Below, one piece after another: positions 33,605-44,863 of a stretch of DNA of 64,000 nt (the stretch's first letter is position 1; each line of letters opens with the position of its first letter). Below the pieces are notes generated by a model that worked only from the letters and a program-made list of their open reading frames with translations, was not told the origin of the DNA and did no database searches. Origin of the DNA: Buxus sempervirens (taxonomy: Eukaryota > Streptophyta > Magnoliopsida > Buxales > Buxaceae); contig OX387183.1 of assembly GCA_947561395.2 (NCBI GenBank), positions 5,203,883-5,267,882 on the forward strand, in the 5' to 3' direction. Both the position numbers and the translations under genes were made by a program.

Positions 33605-36600
33605 TGTAACGCCCCGAATCCGGGTTACGTAATGGAATCGTAACTCGTACCCGAGGGTTAGATAACAAAACCGCAAGATCTATATCAGAGTGTAAGAAAC
33701 ATGACTTTTCATTTATTTCATTAAACACAATATCAGGGTTCGCTAAAATATCCCAATCACCAAAACACAATGAATTGAAAGAATTACAATTCCAAAGTTA
33801 CTCACTATCTCAAATGAAATATAGCAACTACAATATATCTCAAAAGTCACTCAACAAAGAAATCCTCTCCCCTATACTCGGGGTAATCCGCATCTGGCTC
33901 AACCCCAGGTATATCGTCCTCACCAGGATCTGAAAACAAAACAAATCAAAACGGAATGAGATACGAATATCTCAGCAAGTAGCACATGCATGCACAAAAC
34001 ATTTATATCAGTTCTAAAACATGCTTCAATAGTAAAACATGCATTCGAAACGATAACCAATCTTTAAGAGTAAACCGAGTAATCCAAATACATCATGTAT
34101 ACTGATAAAGAGCAATATCAACAGTCAATGCATGACAGAGATTCATAAGTGAAAACATAAGCAAGTCCACGGTGGACTCATGAAATAAGATTGCCCTTAA
34201 TTAGGTAATGCCGAAGTTCACTATGCCACCTCCCGGCTTAGGTGCGAAGCCGAGTACACGATCATCGTCTTATTGCGGGAGAACCCATCCAGTACAGTGA
34301 TGAGTTGGCATGTACTAATCCAGTCACAGTCCGAGTACACGATAAAATGAGGGATGGCCTCAGCCAGCCGAGTACACGATCAAGCCTCACCGAGTACGCG
34401 TGCGTGAACAACTCATTAGGACTAGCAAAGAAAACAATCTATTCCACTACCTAGCTCTTAACTTGACAAATATGGATCCACACCGAGCTATGCCATCTAG
34501 ACTCAAGCTAAAGCCAAAAACAGAAATCTCATTAATATCGAAGGTTTCCATACCCAAAACATGCTATCTCGAGCACACATCCATCTCTGAGTACACAGAG
34601 GAACCAACGCCAAATACATGGGCATCCCCAAGTACGTGGAGGTAAAGTAACCATTCAGCCATCCAGTTCACAAGAACATTCTCACAGTGTATAAAAGTTC
34701 CAAAACTCAGATTTGTCCATAACAATTTAGTTTAGAAAGTCCTTTCCGAAATAATGCTTAAAATCCTCTTTTATAGCCAAAATTTGGTAAAACTGTCAAA
34801 ACACGGTTAAACCGGCAAATTTGTATATAGATATCAAACTTTAGTAATAATATTAAATTCAGACCTACCATATTTATTTTGAACTCAAACAGAAAGCCTT
34901 TTCCCCATAAAGTTTACTCTAACTCCATTTTATGTATTCTCATATTCTCAACTCCATACTTAATATTAAGTATAAACCCAGGTTCAGCACCTATCTCTCA
35001 CTCCAATCGCTTTTCTTAATCTCCCATTTATTTCGTAGGTAATCCCTCCTTATAAGTATAGATAAATCCCAAATTATAATTGCTGAAAAAAAAAACTCAG
35101 AACTTATTGAAATACTCACTCTTAATTACTTAGATAGATTGCTGATTTTTACACTAGTACCTGCAGAATTTCTCAGACCAACCTCTCTTATTTTCCAGAA
35201 ATCATTTAATTACTCTAGGTTAGATTCTCAAAGGTTTTCCCCTTGTTGGAATTAAGGATTTGGGTTTGAATCACCCTAAACTTGAGCTGGGCTACATGTC
35301 AGCAATGGTCAGCAATGGTAGGCACTCTCTTTATTTTTTCCAGATTCAAGTACAGCTGTGGAAATTTGATTAGGATTTATCTATTTTGTTGTAATCCAAC
35401 TATTTCTGGTAATATTCTAACTCCCCAAACATGCCTCTATCATATATTTGAACCATTATAGCACAACTACTTACACTAGCCATCATTTTCCTTCCTTTCA
35501 CATGGATTCCATAACTGAAATTTTCAGTTTGCCTAACACTAAACCACTGCCCTTCTTTCCCACTTCTTCCTCACACTTTGACCCTCTAGAGTATACCTAG
35601 TTTAACCTATTTAGTTAACCAATGCCTAACCACCTGGTTTAACTACTTATTCTCATATTCAAACCACTTACTAGTTGCCAATTCCCTCTAATACTTCTTT
35701 TCTAAATATTCTTTGCCTAAACTTCATTGTTCGCACACTTTATAAATGCTGAAAAGGTTCTGTGTTTTAACTATTCAGAATGTAACTAACTTTAATTTAG
35801 TTATGAGAATAATGTCTAATTGATGGAAAACCGATTTTAATTTATTAACACAAATCTGCAGCAACTCACTACTAATTTTATTTAGGTATCCTAGGATAGC
35901 AATTAGGAGTTAAAACTTGAATTACCACTCCCTAAACTCAGCCGCACATGGCTGTAGCCAAAACAGATGGGCGCCAACCTCCTTCTAGGTCAGCCCTCCT
36001 TGGCGCTTATGAACACTCTACCGATGTCTAAAACTTTTAATCCATTTACTTTTCCTTTAATTCTCATAACTAGCTTCCTAGAAGGATCTCTAACCTAGAC
36101 TTGAAACTAGGATTTTAAAGACCAAAAACCTACTGGATGCTGACTTCTACAGGAGGTGGGCGATCCTCAGCAATTCTGGGCGCCCTCTCTATATGCACAG
36201 ATTCAGATTTCGGTTAAGAGCCACAGACACAAATTTATCATGGACTTGCATTCAACTCGTTTCCAATACGATTCTAACACTATAAGCATGCCTAAAACAT
36301 TAGTACAATTTAATATGATCGACCATAATGATGCATACAGCAACTGTTCATATATTCTCTTGAATTTTCGAAAATGAACTTTAGCAACAGGAAACTTAGT
36401 TCTAACATGATTCATACAGCAAATTTAACTAAGAATCTCCTTCCTCATGACAATATTTACATTTCTAATTATCAATCCAACCTGAAATCCGATTGAACTA
36501 CTAGCCACCATGCCTTGAAATTGACGTCAAAACCAGCAAGAACAGAGATCTATCTCATGCTCAATCTATCAAGCAATTTCGAATTAGAAGTCATGCAAAT

Positions 36601-37357
36601 CGATTAAAGTGGTGCTACTCACTCTCAGATGCAATTTCGAGTTGTTGAAGACCACCAATCTACAGATTTGAGTTCTGCAGCAGAGTTCCAATTCAACGCC
36701 CACTCCTCCTCTGAAATTTATTGCAATTGTTCAGACTTTTCAGATCTGGAACTTGATTTGAATCCTCACTAAAACTAGAACGAAAACTCAGGTTTAATGT
36801 TAACTTACATTCAACTTGATCTGAATTTGCAGAATTCAGATTGCTCATGATGAATTGAAATTCTGCAGCAGCTCTCTTCTACACCGATAAACAGAGCATC
36901 ACGATCAGATCACTCCTCTCTGATCACCTCAGCAATTCGGTCTCCAGCTCCTCAACCCTAGCTCCTGGATCTCCTTCTCTCTGAGATCTCCAAGTTTGCT
37001 CGATCAAAACTCAGCAAAAAAAAAAATCAGCGAGCCATCTTTAGCTCCAATTTATAGTTGCCGCTCAAAGCATTACTTAAATCACGATCCGCTGAACCGC
37101 CACACTAGCACATCTCCTACACCAGCAGGTGCTTTAATTAATAGAACTTATTTGCCACCACATCCGATCAACTCATTTAGTTAAGAATAATTTCAGAAAT
37201 TTCTCTCTTACCTTTTTACTTAAACAACCCGACCAGCACAAGCAAACTTCCCGATTTAAATCACTAACCTCCCTTCTCTGCAAAATTAATTAGTTAACAT
37301 TAATTTAATTACTAGAAAATTAATTTTTAAATTTTCCAGAAAATTAGGGATTTTACA
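33605..37357 (+). mobile_element. Solo LTR, family F3-like, 3.75 kb, inside element B leader
   Basis: Starts TGTAACGCCCCGAATCCGGG and ends GGGATTTTACA. Target duplication TTATC at 33600-33604 and 37358-37362 is perfect. It is about 1.4 kb longer than the other two F3 copies and shares mainly the termini and a repeat cluster with CGAGTACACGATNA (34250-34400), so it may be a subfamily. GGCGCC-type sites occur near 35970-36010 and 36160-36185. No gag, pol or second LTR was seen. The stretch contains no gene. Confidence 0.8.
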
Positions 37358-37362
37358 TTATC

Positions 37363-37872
37363 ATATTGTACACAAACAATTAATCATGAAAAATATGCTT
37401 GAAAACCCAAAAATATCTACTAAATTCCTAGATTTCATGCTCATAATTTTTATGTTCAAAACATAGTATTAAACCCCCAAATCAAAGCATGTCATAAAAA
37501 ATACAACATTTAAACATATTGTACAAGAAAGAATTGTTCATGGAAAACATGCTTGAAAACCCCTAAAAATATCCACTAAACTCCTAAATTTCATGCTCAT
37601 AATTTTCATGATTACTACATGACATTAAAAACCCAAATTAAAGCATGTTATCACAAAATACAGCAAAATCATGTTACAAGATAGGCCCTCCCTAAACGTA
37701 TTTCTAGACACAATCAAGCAACACATACATGCCTTATCTTCATGAGTCTTTTAATCATAAAAATCAAATTTAAAATACATCAAACATACCCAAATGAAAT
37801 AAACAAAATAGCAATCATTCAAAATAAAAACAAAACATGAACCAATACAAAACATGGCTTAAATCCACTAGA
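37363..37872 (-). other. Element B leader next to primer site
   Basis: Noncoding AT-rich sequence with repeats of the AAAGCATG and TTTTTGGGTTTTCAAGCATG type on the minus strand, matching 18290-18850 of element C. Confidence 0.7.
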
Positions 37873-37890
37873 TCCCCAGTGGAGTCACCG
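37873..37890 (-). other. Primer binding site of element B
   Basis: Minus-strand reading GGTGACTCCACTGGGGA, just inside the LTR end TGTCTCACA. It differs from the element C site at a few bases (CGGTGACTCC for TGGCGACTCC), consistent with decay. Confidence 0.8.
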
Positions 37891-37892
37891 AT

Positions 37893-39881
37893 TGTGAGAC
37901 ATGGAAAATCAATTCAGTGACTTCCTCTATCATCACACGGGCTCAATAAAATCATAGAGTCGCCACCATTCTTTTTTTTAGGTTGTGAATGGACACCAAA
38001 ATAATCAAATAAAGTAAATAATAAAAAAAAATTAGAGTAAAAATAACTCAAAATAAAAAAATAAACCAGAGATGGGTAAGGAGATTAGGTTATGAATAGA
38101 CGAAGGTATTAGGCACCCCTATTCATCCACACAAGGTGGTTGCCAAGTATTGTTCATGCTTAAAAAAAGGGCTTTGTAACGAAAATCAAATCTAATGTAA
38201 AGAAAAAAAAGTAAAAAGTTGTATGGCCTTTCCATATGAATGATCCAATTAATTCTAGATCCTTCCAATGAAAATACCATTTCTAGGGCTTCATGATTGA
38301 GTAAAATCAAGACAAAGAAAACAAACCTAAAGTAACAACTTGAAGAAAAAAAACTAGCTTTAAATCCATGAAATCTTAGAACTGCATAATAAAAATTAAA
38401 ATTAAAATCAAATTTTGAGGAATTAATCCTGAACAATCTAGGGTATAGATTCGGTCAAGATCTCTCATTGGTTGAAAGATCTGAACCCAATACACCCGTA
38501 TTGATAAAAACATCAAAAAAGGAGAGTTTAGACCATAGGATCCTCTCTCAAAGATGAAAAGAACTCAAAAATCACCTCATGAAACCCTAGAGGTTACTTT
38601 AAGGCTTCAAATTTCAAATCTATCATATTGATTATAATAGACCAAAAATCCTAGCCTAATAATGAAAACATCAAAAAAGAGAGTTTAGACCATAGGATCC
38701 TCTCTCAAAGATTAAAACAACTTGAAAAACCACTGCAGGAGATCCTGGAGGTTATTTTAAGGCTTCTTATTTCAGATCTACCATATTGACCATGATAGAT
38801 CCAAAATCCTAGCCCAATAACCAAAAGAAAGAAAAAAAATAAAAAAAAATAAAAACAAAGCTCTGGAAGGAAAAGGAGATCTAATGCTATGAAAAGCATA
38901 GATCCATGGTATTCTTCCATATGTGAATCACCTCATGAAACCCTAGAGGTTACTTTAAGGCTTCTGATTTCAGATCTACCATATTGACCATGATAGATCC
39001 AAAATCCTAGCCCAATAACCAAAAGAAAGAAAATAAGGTAAAAAACAAAGCTCTAGGAGGAAAATGAGATCTAATGCTATGAACAACATAGATACATGTT
39101 ATTCCTTCATATTACAGAAATAAATAATCACATAATACAAATAAAGTATTAAAAGACACATTATAATACATAGGGGCCTATCCTACGGATCCACCTATTC
39201 CCCTTTCCCCTAGTTCTCTCCCACATTTTACAGCTAGAGAGGAGTCTTGAGGTACTCGGAGATAGGTTTGGTTACAAATACAAAGTAGGCCTTATTATAT
39301 AGAAAGGAAAAAGATCAGACTAACCCTAGAATTTAAAAACAAAAAAAGAAGAGAGGATAAAAGCTTACCTGGATTGGAGGAAGCAGAGAGGCAGGGGTTC
39401 CCTTCTTTTCTTGGAGCTCTTCTAGCTTTCATTTCTCGCACAACTCTTAGCCGCAATTTCCAGCCTTCAATTCTCAGCCATTTGCCTGAGGAGAGGCCTC
39501 CTATTCATATGCAAGAGCAAGGGCAAGGGTAGTCCTAATAGGTTCTAGAATGTTCCAATTCAGTTTTAGTAACATGAGTTGGAGTAAATATGAGAACCAA
39601 TGAGGGGAAAAAGGGGCGGACGAAACCCTAGAGAGAAGTAGAAAATAGCAACAAGGCTTAAAAAATGAATTTTTACGAAAATGCCCAAAGTACGAGTGTC
39701 CGCATTTTCAATGCAGTCACGTAATGTCCACAAATCAAATGCGGTCAAGGCTCGTCCGCATACCAAATATGGACAAAACAGGTTTGATCAATTTTTTTTT
39801 AATCTTTTTTGACCTGTTTTAAATCTCAATTAAATATTTTCTTTATTTTCTCATCTTGTAGTGCAATTTGGGGTGTCTACA
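37893..39881 (-). repeat. 5' LTR of element B (short F1 variant)
   Basis: Minus strand from TGTAGACACCCC (39881) to TCTCACA (37893), 1989 bp. It lacks the long hairpin of other F1 LTRs. It has CCGCAT-type palindromes (39697-39776), a donor-like CCAG/GTAAGC (39367-39370 region), a degenerate TATA, a primer-site-like TGGCGACTCT (37956-37965), and three diverged copies of an about 110-200 bp block with AAACCCTAGAGGTTA-TTTAAGGCTTC (38577, 38725, 38932). The matching 3' LTR is not in the window or has been lost. Confidence 0.75.
39697..39776. repeat. Palindromes in element B LTR (CCGCAT core)
   Basis: TCCGCATTTTCAATGCAGTC, TCCACAAATCAAATGCGGTC and TCCGCATACCAAATATGGAC. These have the same core type as in the element B leader (32524-32666). 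Confidence 0.82.
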
Positions 39882-40496
39882 TGGATAGAACAAAATTAAA
39901 AAAGTCCGCACTTTATATGCGGACAGCACACTTTTGTTTGGCCTTAACCCTTACCTGCACAGGTAATACTTATTTAAATGTAATATCATTTTAAGTAAAT
40001 GTCCTCGTATTTTTTAATCTCCGTTTACTTAAGATATTACATGTAAATAAGCAAATTCCCCCATTTTAATCCATTAAAAATAGCCCCATACGCAAATTCC
40101 AAGTGAATAAAAAGTCAACTTTCCAATTCAAGGCTAAATTCCGGTTTTTCAGGTCCGGCAAAAAAATTCAACATGTTAATACTAAGGTATTTGTCAAGAT
40201 TTAAAGGTTCAAAAAATTCATTTATGCAATAACATTTCTAAAAACTTGATTACTAGGAAAAATTATCTTGAAATCTTGCCTTAAAAAATATTTCATTTTT
40301 TTGGGTCAAAAGTCAACAAAATTCAACCTGAAACGTTTGACTTTGCGAAAAAGATTGAATTTGGGTCTTTTCCTTTGTGGTTTTAGATTCAAATGGGTTA
40401 AGGATCTCAAACCTAATGCTCAGAATTGAAATTTTCAATAAGATATTTCTCTCCTTCAAGATTTATCAAAAATCGTGCAATTTTGGGGTGTCTACA
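39882..40496 (-). repeat. 5' fragment of another F1 LTR
   Basis: The minus strand starts TGTAGACACCCCAAAATTGC at 40496 and is collinear with the first about 600 bp of the LTRs at 42938 and 57373, including the long hairpin (39969-40051) and one palindrome (GTCCGCA, 7-base loop, TGCGGAC at 39904-39924). It stops where the element B LTR begins. Either element B inserted into this LTR or the two are products of rearrangement; no matching left part was found. Confidence 0.75.
39969..40051. repeat. Long hairpin, F1 LTR fragment copy
   Basis: CTTATTTAAATGTAATATC against GATATTACATGTAAATAAG (one mismatch), with inner arms TTTTAAGTAAATG and CGTTTACTTAA. It corresponds to 15742-15823. Confidence 0.85.
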
Positions 40497-40568
40497 AGTA
40501 ATGCGAGAACTTGGAGAACTAGACCCAAATGCAAGCCTATTAAGGGACATAAAGGAACTTCTTGGAAG

Positions 40569-41021
40569 TGTAAGATATTTATTAAGTATTTCCTAATATC
40601 ACCCAAGATTAATAAGAGATTAATAGATATGTTACTATTATTTAAGGTTGTATCAAGATGCTTAACGGGATGTTTAAATGTTGTGTCCAATAAGGTAACC
40701 GTTTGAACAGTTACCATGATGGGAGGAAACTCTTCGTTCGACTATAAGGGTCCCTAGTCTATCCTATAAATGTTAATTGAATACCACCTTAAAATAATAT
40801 ATCCAAAGCAAATAAGGCATAGACTAAAAGATTGCCTTCCAGATTGAGTTTTATACGAGGATTCTACACAACATGAAGAAACTTAACATTCAAAAACGGG
40901 TGCAAATTTGTCATCCTTATCTTGAAATTGTCTGAGCAATATGGCACGATGTATGTCGATCAACTTCCGCTTATTTGTATTTATCTGTTCCATAAATGAA
41001 TCTTTAGCTGATTCTTACATG
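40569..41021 (+). repeat. Degraded copia-type LTR
   Basis: A roughly 450 bp stretch from TGTAAGATATTT to ATTCTTACA, directly followed by TGGTATCTGAGCC (41024-41036), which resembles the initiator-Met tRNA primer site (TGGTATCAGAGC) used by many copia elements. The left end is uncertain. No gag-pol follows. Confidence 0.45.
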
Positions 41022-41036
41022 TGGTATCTGAGCCAA

Positions 41037-41579
41037 TTATTCTATACTAAGATGTTGGCATGATGTTATTTTACTGTTTTCTTTTTGGACTAGATACGAT
41101 ATGATGTTATTTGTTTAACATGCTTATCATCAAAGAAATGGCATTGGTTGATTGATTTAAAGAAAAAGAAAAAACAAAAAACAGTGCTTATGCCACCCGA
41201 CTTCTTCAAAACCGGACTCAGTTCGCATCCTGTAGGGCCTCTATTTAAGGGCTTATTTGCAGCCTCCACAAGATGTGAACACGCGTCCAGAAGGGCTCGT
41301 TTTCTTGTTTTCAACCAAACTAATGGACACCCCTTCCAACGATGACGTTAACGTTAACGTCGTCCCAAGAGAAGCTGTCGTCGTTCACTTCCTTCTAATT
41401 AACCGAGGGAAAATTTCCCTCCAAACCAAAATTTGCAAAAATCTAAAACATCTGCCATCTTTCGACCAGAAACCCAAAACGAATGGTCGCTCGCCGTTGG
41501 CTTCCTCCTGAATTTCCACTAGCACGTTGATTGCGACCGAAGCAAAAGTAAATTAAACAAAAAACAGTCATATACCCAG
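41037..41579 (+). other. Unassigned sequence before kinase fragment
   Basis: No domain recognised. An open frame at 41257-41511 has no family motif and crosses an 18-bp perfect palindrome, GACGTTAACGTTAACGTC (41344-41361). The base composition is richer in C and G than neighbouring LTR sequence, so it may be host gene-derived like the kinase fragment that follows. Confidence 0.4.
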
Positions 41580-41921
41580 GTTGATGTGTTCTCTTTTGGC
41601 ATTGTGATGTGGGAAGTTCTCACTGGAGTGGAACCATATGCTGACCTGCACTATGGAACCATCATAGATAGTGGTGTTGCACTTTTTCCTGCTAATTTTA
41701 TCTAATCTTGCTCATTGTGGAAAATATCTGTCGTTGATGTTTCTACCATTGAACAAAAATCAGGTGGTATTTTTAACAACACATTGCAGCCACCAATTCC
41801 AGAATCTTGTGATCTCGAGTGGAGATCGTTGATGGAGAGATGTTGATCATTTGAGCCCTTAGAGAGTCCAAGCTTCACAAAAATTGCAAACAAGTTGTGT
41901 ACAATAGCTACATTGTGTTAG
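41580..41921 (+). pseudogene. Raf-like MAPKKK kinase fragment, two exons
   Basis: Exon 1 (41580-41667), preceded by an acceptor-like TACCCAG, reads [16 protein letters not shown], then [13 protein letters not shown]: kinase subdomain IX with the D-x-F-S-F-G pattern, in the form typical of plant Raf-like (CTR1/EDR1-related) MAPKKKs. The intron (41668-41763) ends in AAAAATCAG, but its donor is AT instead of GT. Exon 2 (41764-41921) reads [17 protein letters not shown], then [10 protein letters not shown], a TGA where Trp is expected, then SFTKIANKL: subdomains X-XI with the conserved Arg of RPSF lost. Because an intron remains, this is a DNA-level gene fragment, not a processed copy. It has no catalytic loop and cannot be an active kinase. 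Confidence 0.82.
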
Positions 41922-42932
41922 CACTTTTTAAGAGTATTACTTGTGTGCAGATGGAGCAGGGAAAAAACCCTTCACTTTTTCCCCACTTTTCTGAATAGAA
42001 AATTGTGGTTCTATTCCCATCATTTCCTGCTCGGCTTCGGGACGTGTGAGTGCGCAGGCATGCCAGCATCTATGCCAATGCAAGGAGTCGGAAACTGTTG
42101 ACCTCAACACTGTTTGTACGCAAAACTAGATGGGATGCGTTCTAGATACGACTGGGCCGCCTATAGATTTTCCCCCAATTTTATGGCAATATTGACGATG
42201 GGCACGTTGGTGGCGGTCTTTTGATGTAGAATTTGCAGAAATTGAGGGTCGTGTGGGATGACGACCATTTCAAGGATGGATGGGCCGTGTGGGGTGACAG
42301 CCGTTTCAAGGATGGATGATGATGAGAATCAATAAAAAAGTAAAAAAAAGACCAACAAAATCTCGGTACCTACCGCTTGTTTCCCTATAATCGTGATCGG
42401 TAGTATAGAGAGAAGAGATCGGGGGCCACCTTGAAGATTACTAGTTCCGGGGTGCATATAGTGACTGCCCTTAGCCTTGCTTGAAGGGGTAAGCGAGATC
42501 GTACCTAGCCATGATAGAGAAGGGCGTATCTTCTTAGCCTTGTCTAGGAGTAAATGGGATCTTCATGTGTTGTTGTGACTGAAAGCAACAGGAGGATAGA
42601 CTACTTCATACTATGAGGATAGCATGAGAGTATGGTGGTTTGAGAAGACTGAATAAGGGGACTGAGGAAGCCATAATAGTTAATGTAGTTGTGTTGATCG
42701 AGGGATCTCTTTCCTTATCTACAGGTCCCTATTTATAAACTGTTTGGCTTGAATACAAAGTCTCCAAACTACGCACTCTTAGGAAGTTGGACCCCACCTT
42801 ACAAACCACACACGTTTTTAGAAAGTGGGGGACCCCCACTTCCCATGCTCTTTTAAAGAGTTCTATCTTGTGGACAACCTTCTACGTAATTGTGGGTTCC
42901 TTAACGAACCCCACTTCCCTAAATTGAGGGAT
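41922..42932. other. Unassigned sequence left of element D
   Basis: No gene recognised. A short direct repeat (GTGTGGGATGACGACCATTT and GTGTGGGGTGACAGCCGTTT, each followed by CAAGGATGGATG) lies at about 42250-42320. It could be part of the host DNA around the kinase fragment or an unrecognised transposon. Confidence 0.35.
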
Positions 42933-42937
42933 ACTTG
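42933..42937. repeat. Target-site duplication of element D (left)
   Basis: ACTTG directly before TGTAGACACC, repeated at 62136-62140. Confidence 0.9.
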
Positions 42938-43374
42938 TGTAGACACCCCAAAATTGCACGATTTTTTATAAATCTTGAATGAGAGATATGTTTTATTGGA
43001 ATTTTCAGTTCTTAACATTGGGTTTGAGATCCTTAACCCATTGGAATCGAAGACCACAAAGGAAAAGACCCAAATACAATCTTTTATGCAAAGTCAAACT
43101 TTTTTTAATTGAATTTTGTTGACTTTTGACCCCAAAAAATGAAATATTTTTTAAGGCAAAATTTCAAGATAATTTTTCCCGATAATCAGATTTTTAGCAA
43201 TGTTATTGCATAAATGAATTTTTTGAGCCTTTAAATCTTGACAAATACCTTGGTATTAACATGTTGAATCTTTTTACCAGACCTGAAAAACTGGAATTTA
43301 GCCTTGAACTGGAAAGTTGACTTTTTATTCACTTAGAATTTGGGTCTGGAACTATTTTTAATGGATTCAAATCT

Positions 43375-43398
43375 GGGGGGGGGGGGGGGGGGGGGGGG
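43375..43398. repeat. G24 homopolymer with inverted flanks
   Basis: Twenty-four Gs, flanked by AATCTGGG on the left and CCCAGATT on the right. The 3' LTR and element C have only short G-runs here (ATGGGGAGGGGGGATG and ATGGGGGGTG) and then the left arm of the long hairpin, which is missing in this copy. It is either an unusual mutation or an assembly error. Confidence 0.9.
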
Positions 43399-43553
43399 CC
43401 CAGATTAAAAAATACATGTAATATCTTAAGTACATGGAGATTAAAAAATACAATGACATTTACTTAAATGATATTACATGTAAGTAAGTATTGCCTGTGC
43501 AGGTAAGGGTCAAGGCTATGCAGAGTCTATGTAGACAGGCCATTTTGGACAAA

Positions 43554-43657
43554 ACCGCATATGGTATGTGGTTTGGATAAAGCCGCATTTGGTATGCGAT
43601 TTGATCTTGCCTGCATATATAATGCGGTTAAGGCATGACCGCAATATATATGCGGTC
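43554..43657. repeat. Palindromes in element D 5' LTR (CCGCAT core)
   Basis: ACCGCATATGGTATGTGGT, CCGCATTTGGTATGCG, GCATATATAATGCGG and GACCGCAATATATATGCGGTC. They lie between the long hairpin and the TATA box, the same place as the CCGGATAC array in element C. Confidence 0.87.
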
Positions 43658-44009
43658 ATACATAATTTAGGCTTTTTCGCAACTACTAGATTTCTAAGCA
43701 TTATTTACACTCTTACCTCTCTCTGGGAGACGCGATCTCCCCTTTTTACCCTCCATGGTTTGTTAAATTTACTCCCAACTCATGTTTTAAAACTGAGTTG
43801 GAAGATTCTAAAACCCTAATTTGGCATACCCTTGTGACCTCCCATGCCCTTGAGTTTGCCCATAAATAGAGAGCCTCTCCTCAAGCAAATGGATAAGAAT
43901 TGAAGCTAGAAGAGCTCCAAGTGAGAAAGGGAACCCCTGCCTCTCTGCTTTCTCAAATCCAGGTAAGCCTCTCTCCCCTTTTCTTTTCTGTTTTTAAATT
44001 CTAGGGTTA

Positions 44010-44325
44010 GTCTGATCTTCTCCCTTTCTGTAGAATAAGGCCTGCTTCGTGTTTATAACCCCATGCCTAACTCCAAGTACCTCAAGCGTCTTCTCTAACT
44101 GTAAAACGTGAAAAGAGAGCTAGGGGAAAGGAAAATAGGGATGAATCCTTAGGATAGAACCCTATAGTCTGATCTTCTCTTTTATGTAGAATAAGGCCTT
44201 TTTGTGTTTGTAACCCCATGCCTGGTCTTGAGTACCTCAAGCATCCTCTCTAGCCGTAAAACGTGAAGAGAGAGCTAGGGGAAAGGAAAACAGGAATGGA
44301 TCCGTAGGATAGAACCCTATGTATT
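44010..44325 (+). repeat. Tandem duplication inside D LTR (2 x about 157 bp)
   Basis: Both units start GTCTGATCTTCTC and run to AGGATAGAACCCTAT. Element C has a single copy (about 16310-16470). The 3' LTR of D has the same duplication (60670-60980), so it predates insertion of D. Confidence 0.85.
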
Positions 44326-44863
44326 ATAATCTCTGATATGTTTCTTTTAATATTTTATTTATGTTGTGTTCTTATTTTATTCTAAATCTGGAGGAATCCT
44401 ATGGATCCATGCTGTTCATAGCATGAGATCCTTTTCTCTTCCTAAAGGTTTTGATTTGTCAAATAACTACACACCTCACTGTTTTCTTTTTTTCTGGTTA
44501 TTATTAAGCTAGGATTCTGGATCTACCATGATCAATATGGTAGATCTGAAATCAAAAGCCTTAAAGTAACCTCTAGGGTTTCATGAGGTAATTTTTTCAG
44601 TTGTTTTAATCTTTGAGAGAGGATCATATGGTCTAAACTCTCCTTTTTTTATGTTTTTCATCAACATGGGTTGATTGGCTTTCAATCTCTCAACTAATGA
44701 GAGATCCGGACCAGATCTGCACCATAAAAACCTTTATTTTTCAATATTTTAGTCAAGAGATTTCAACTTGATTTTTTCAACATTTTAATGATTTAACATA
44801 AACCTGTTTTTTTAGGTATTCCTTTAGGATTGTTTTCTTCAATATTGATTCTGATTTTTTATC

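Noticed and set aside
41257-41511. 84-codon frame as a gene
   Set aside because: No recognisable domain and no conserved neighbour; kept only as unassigned sequence.
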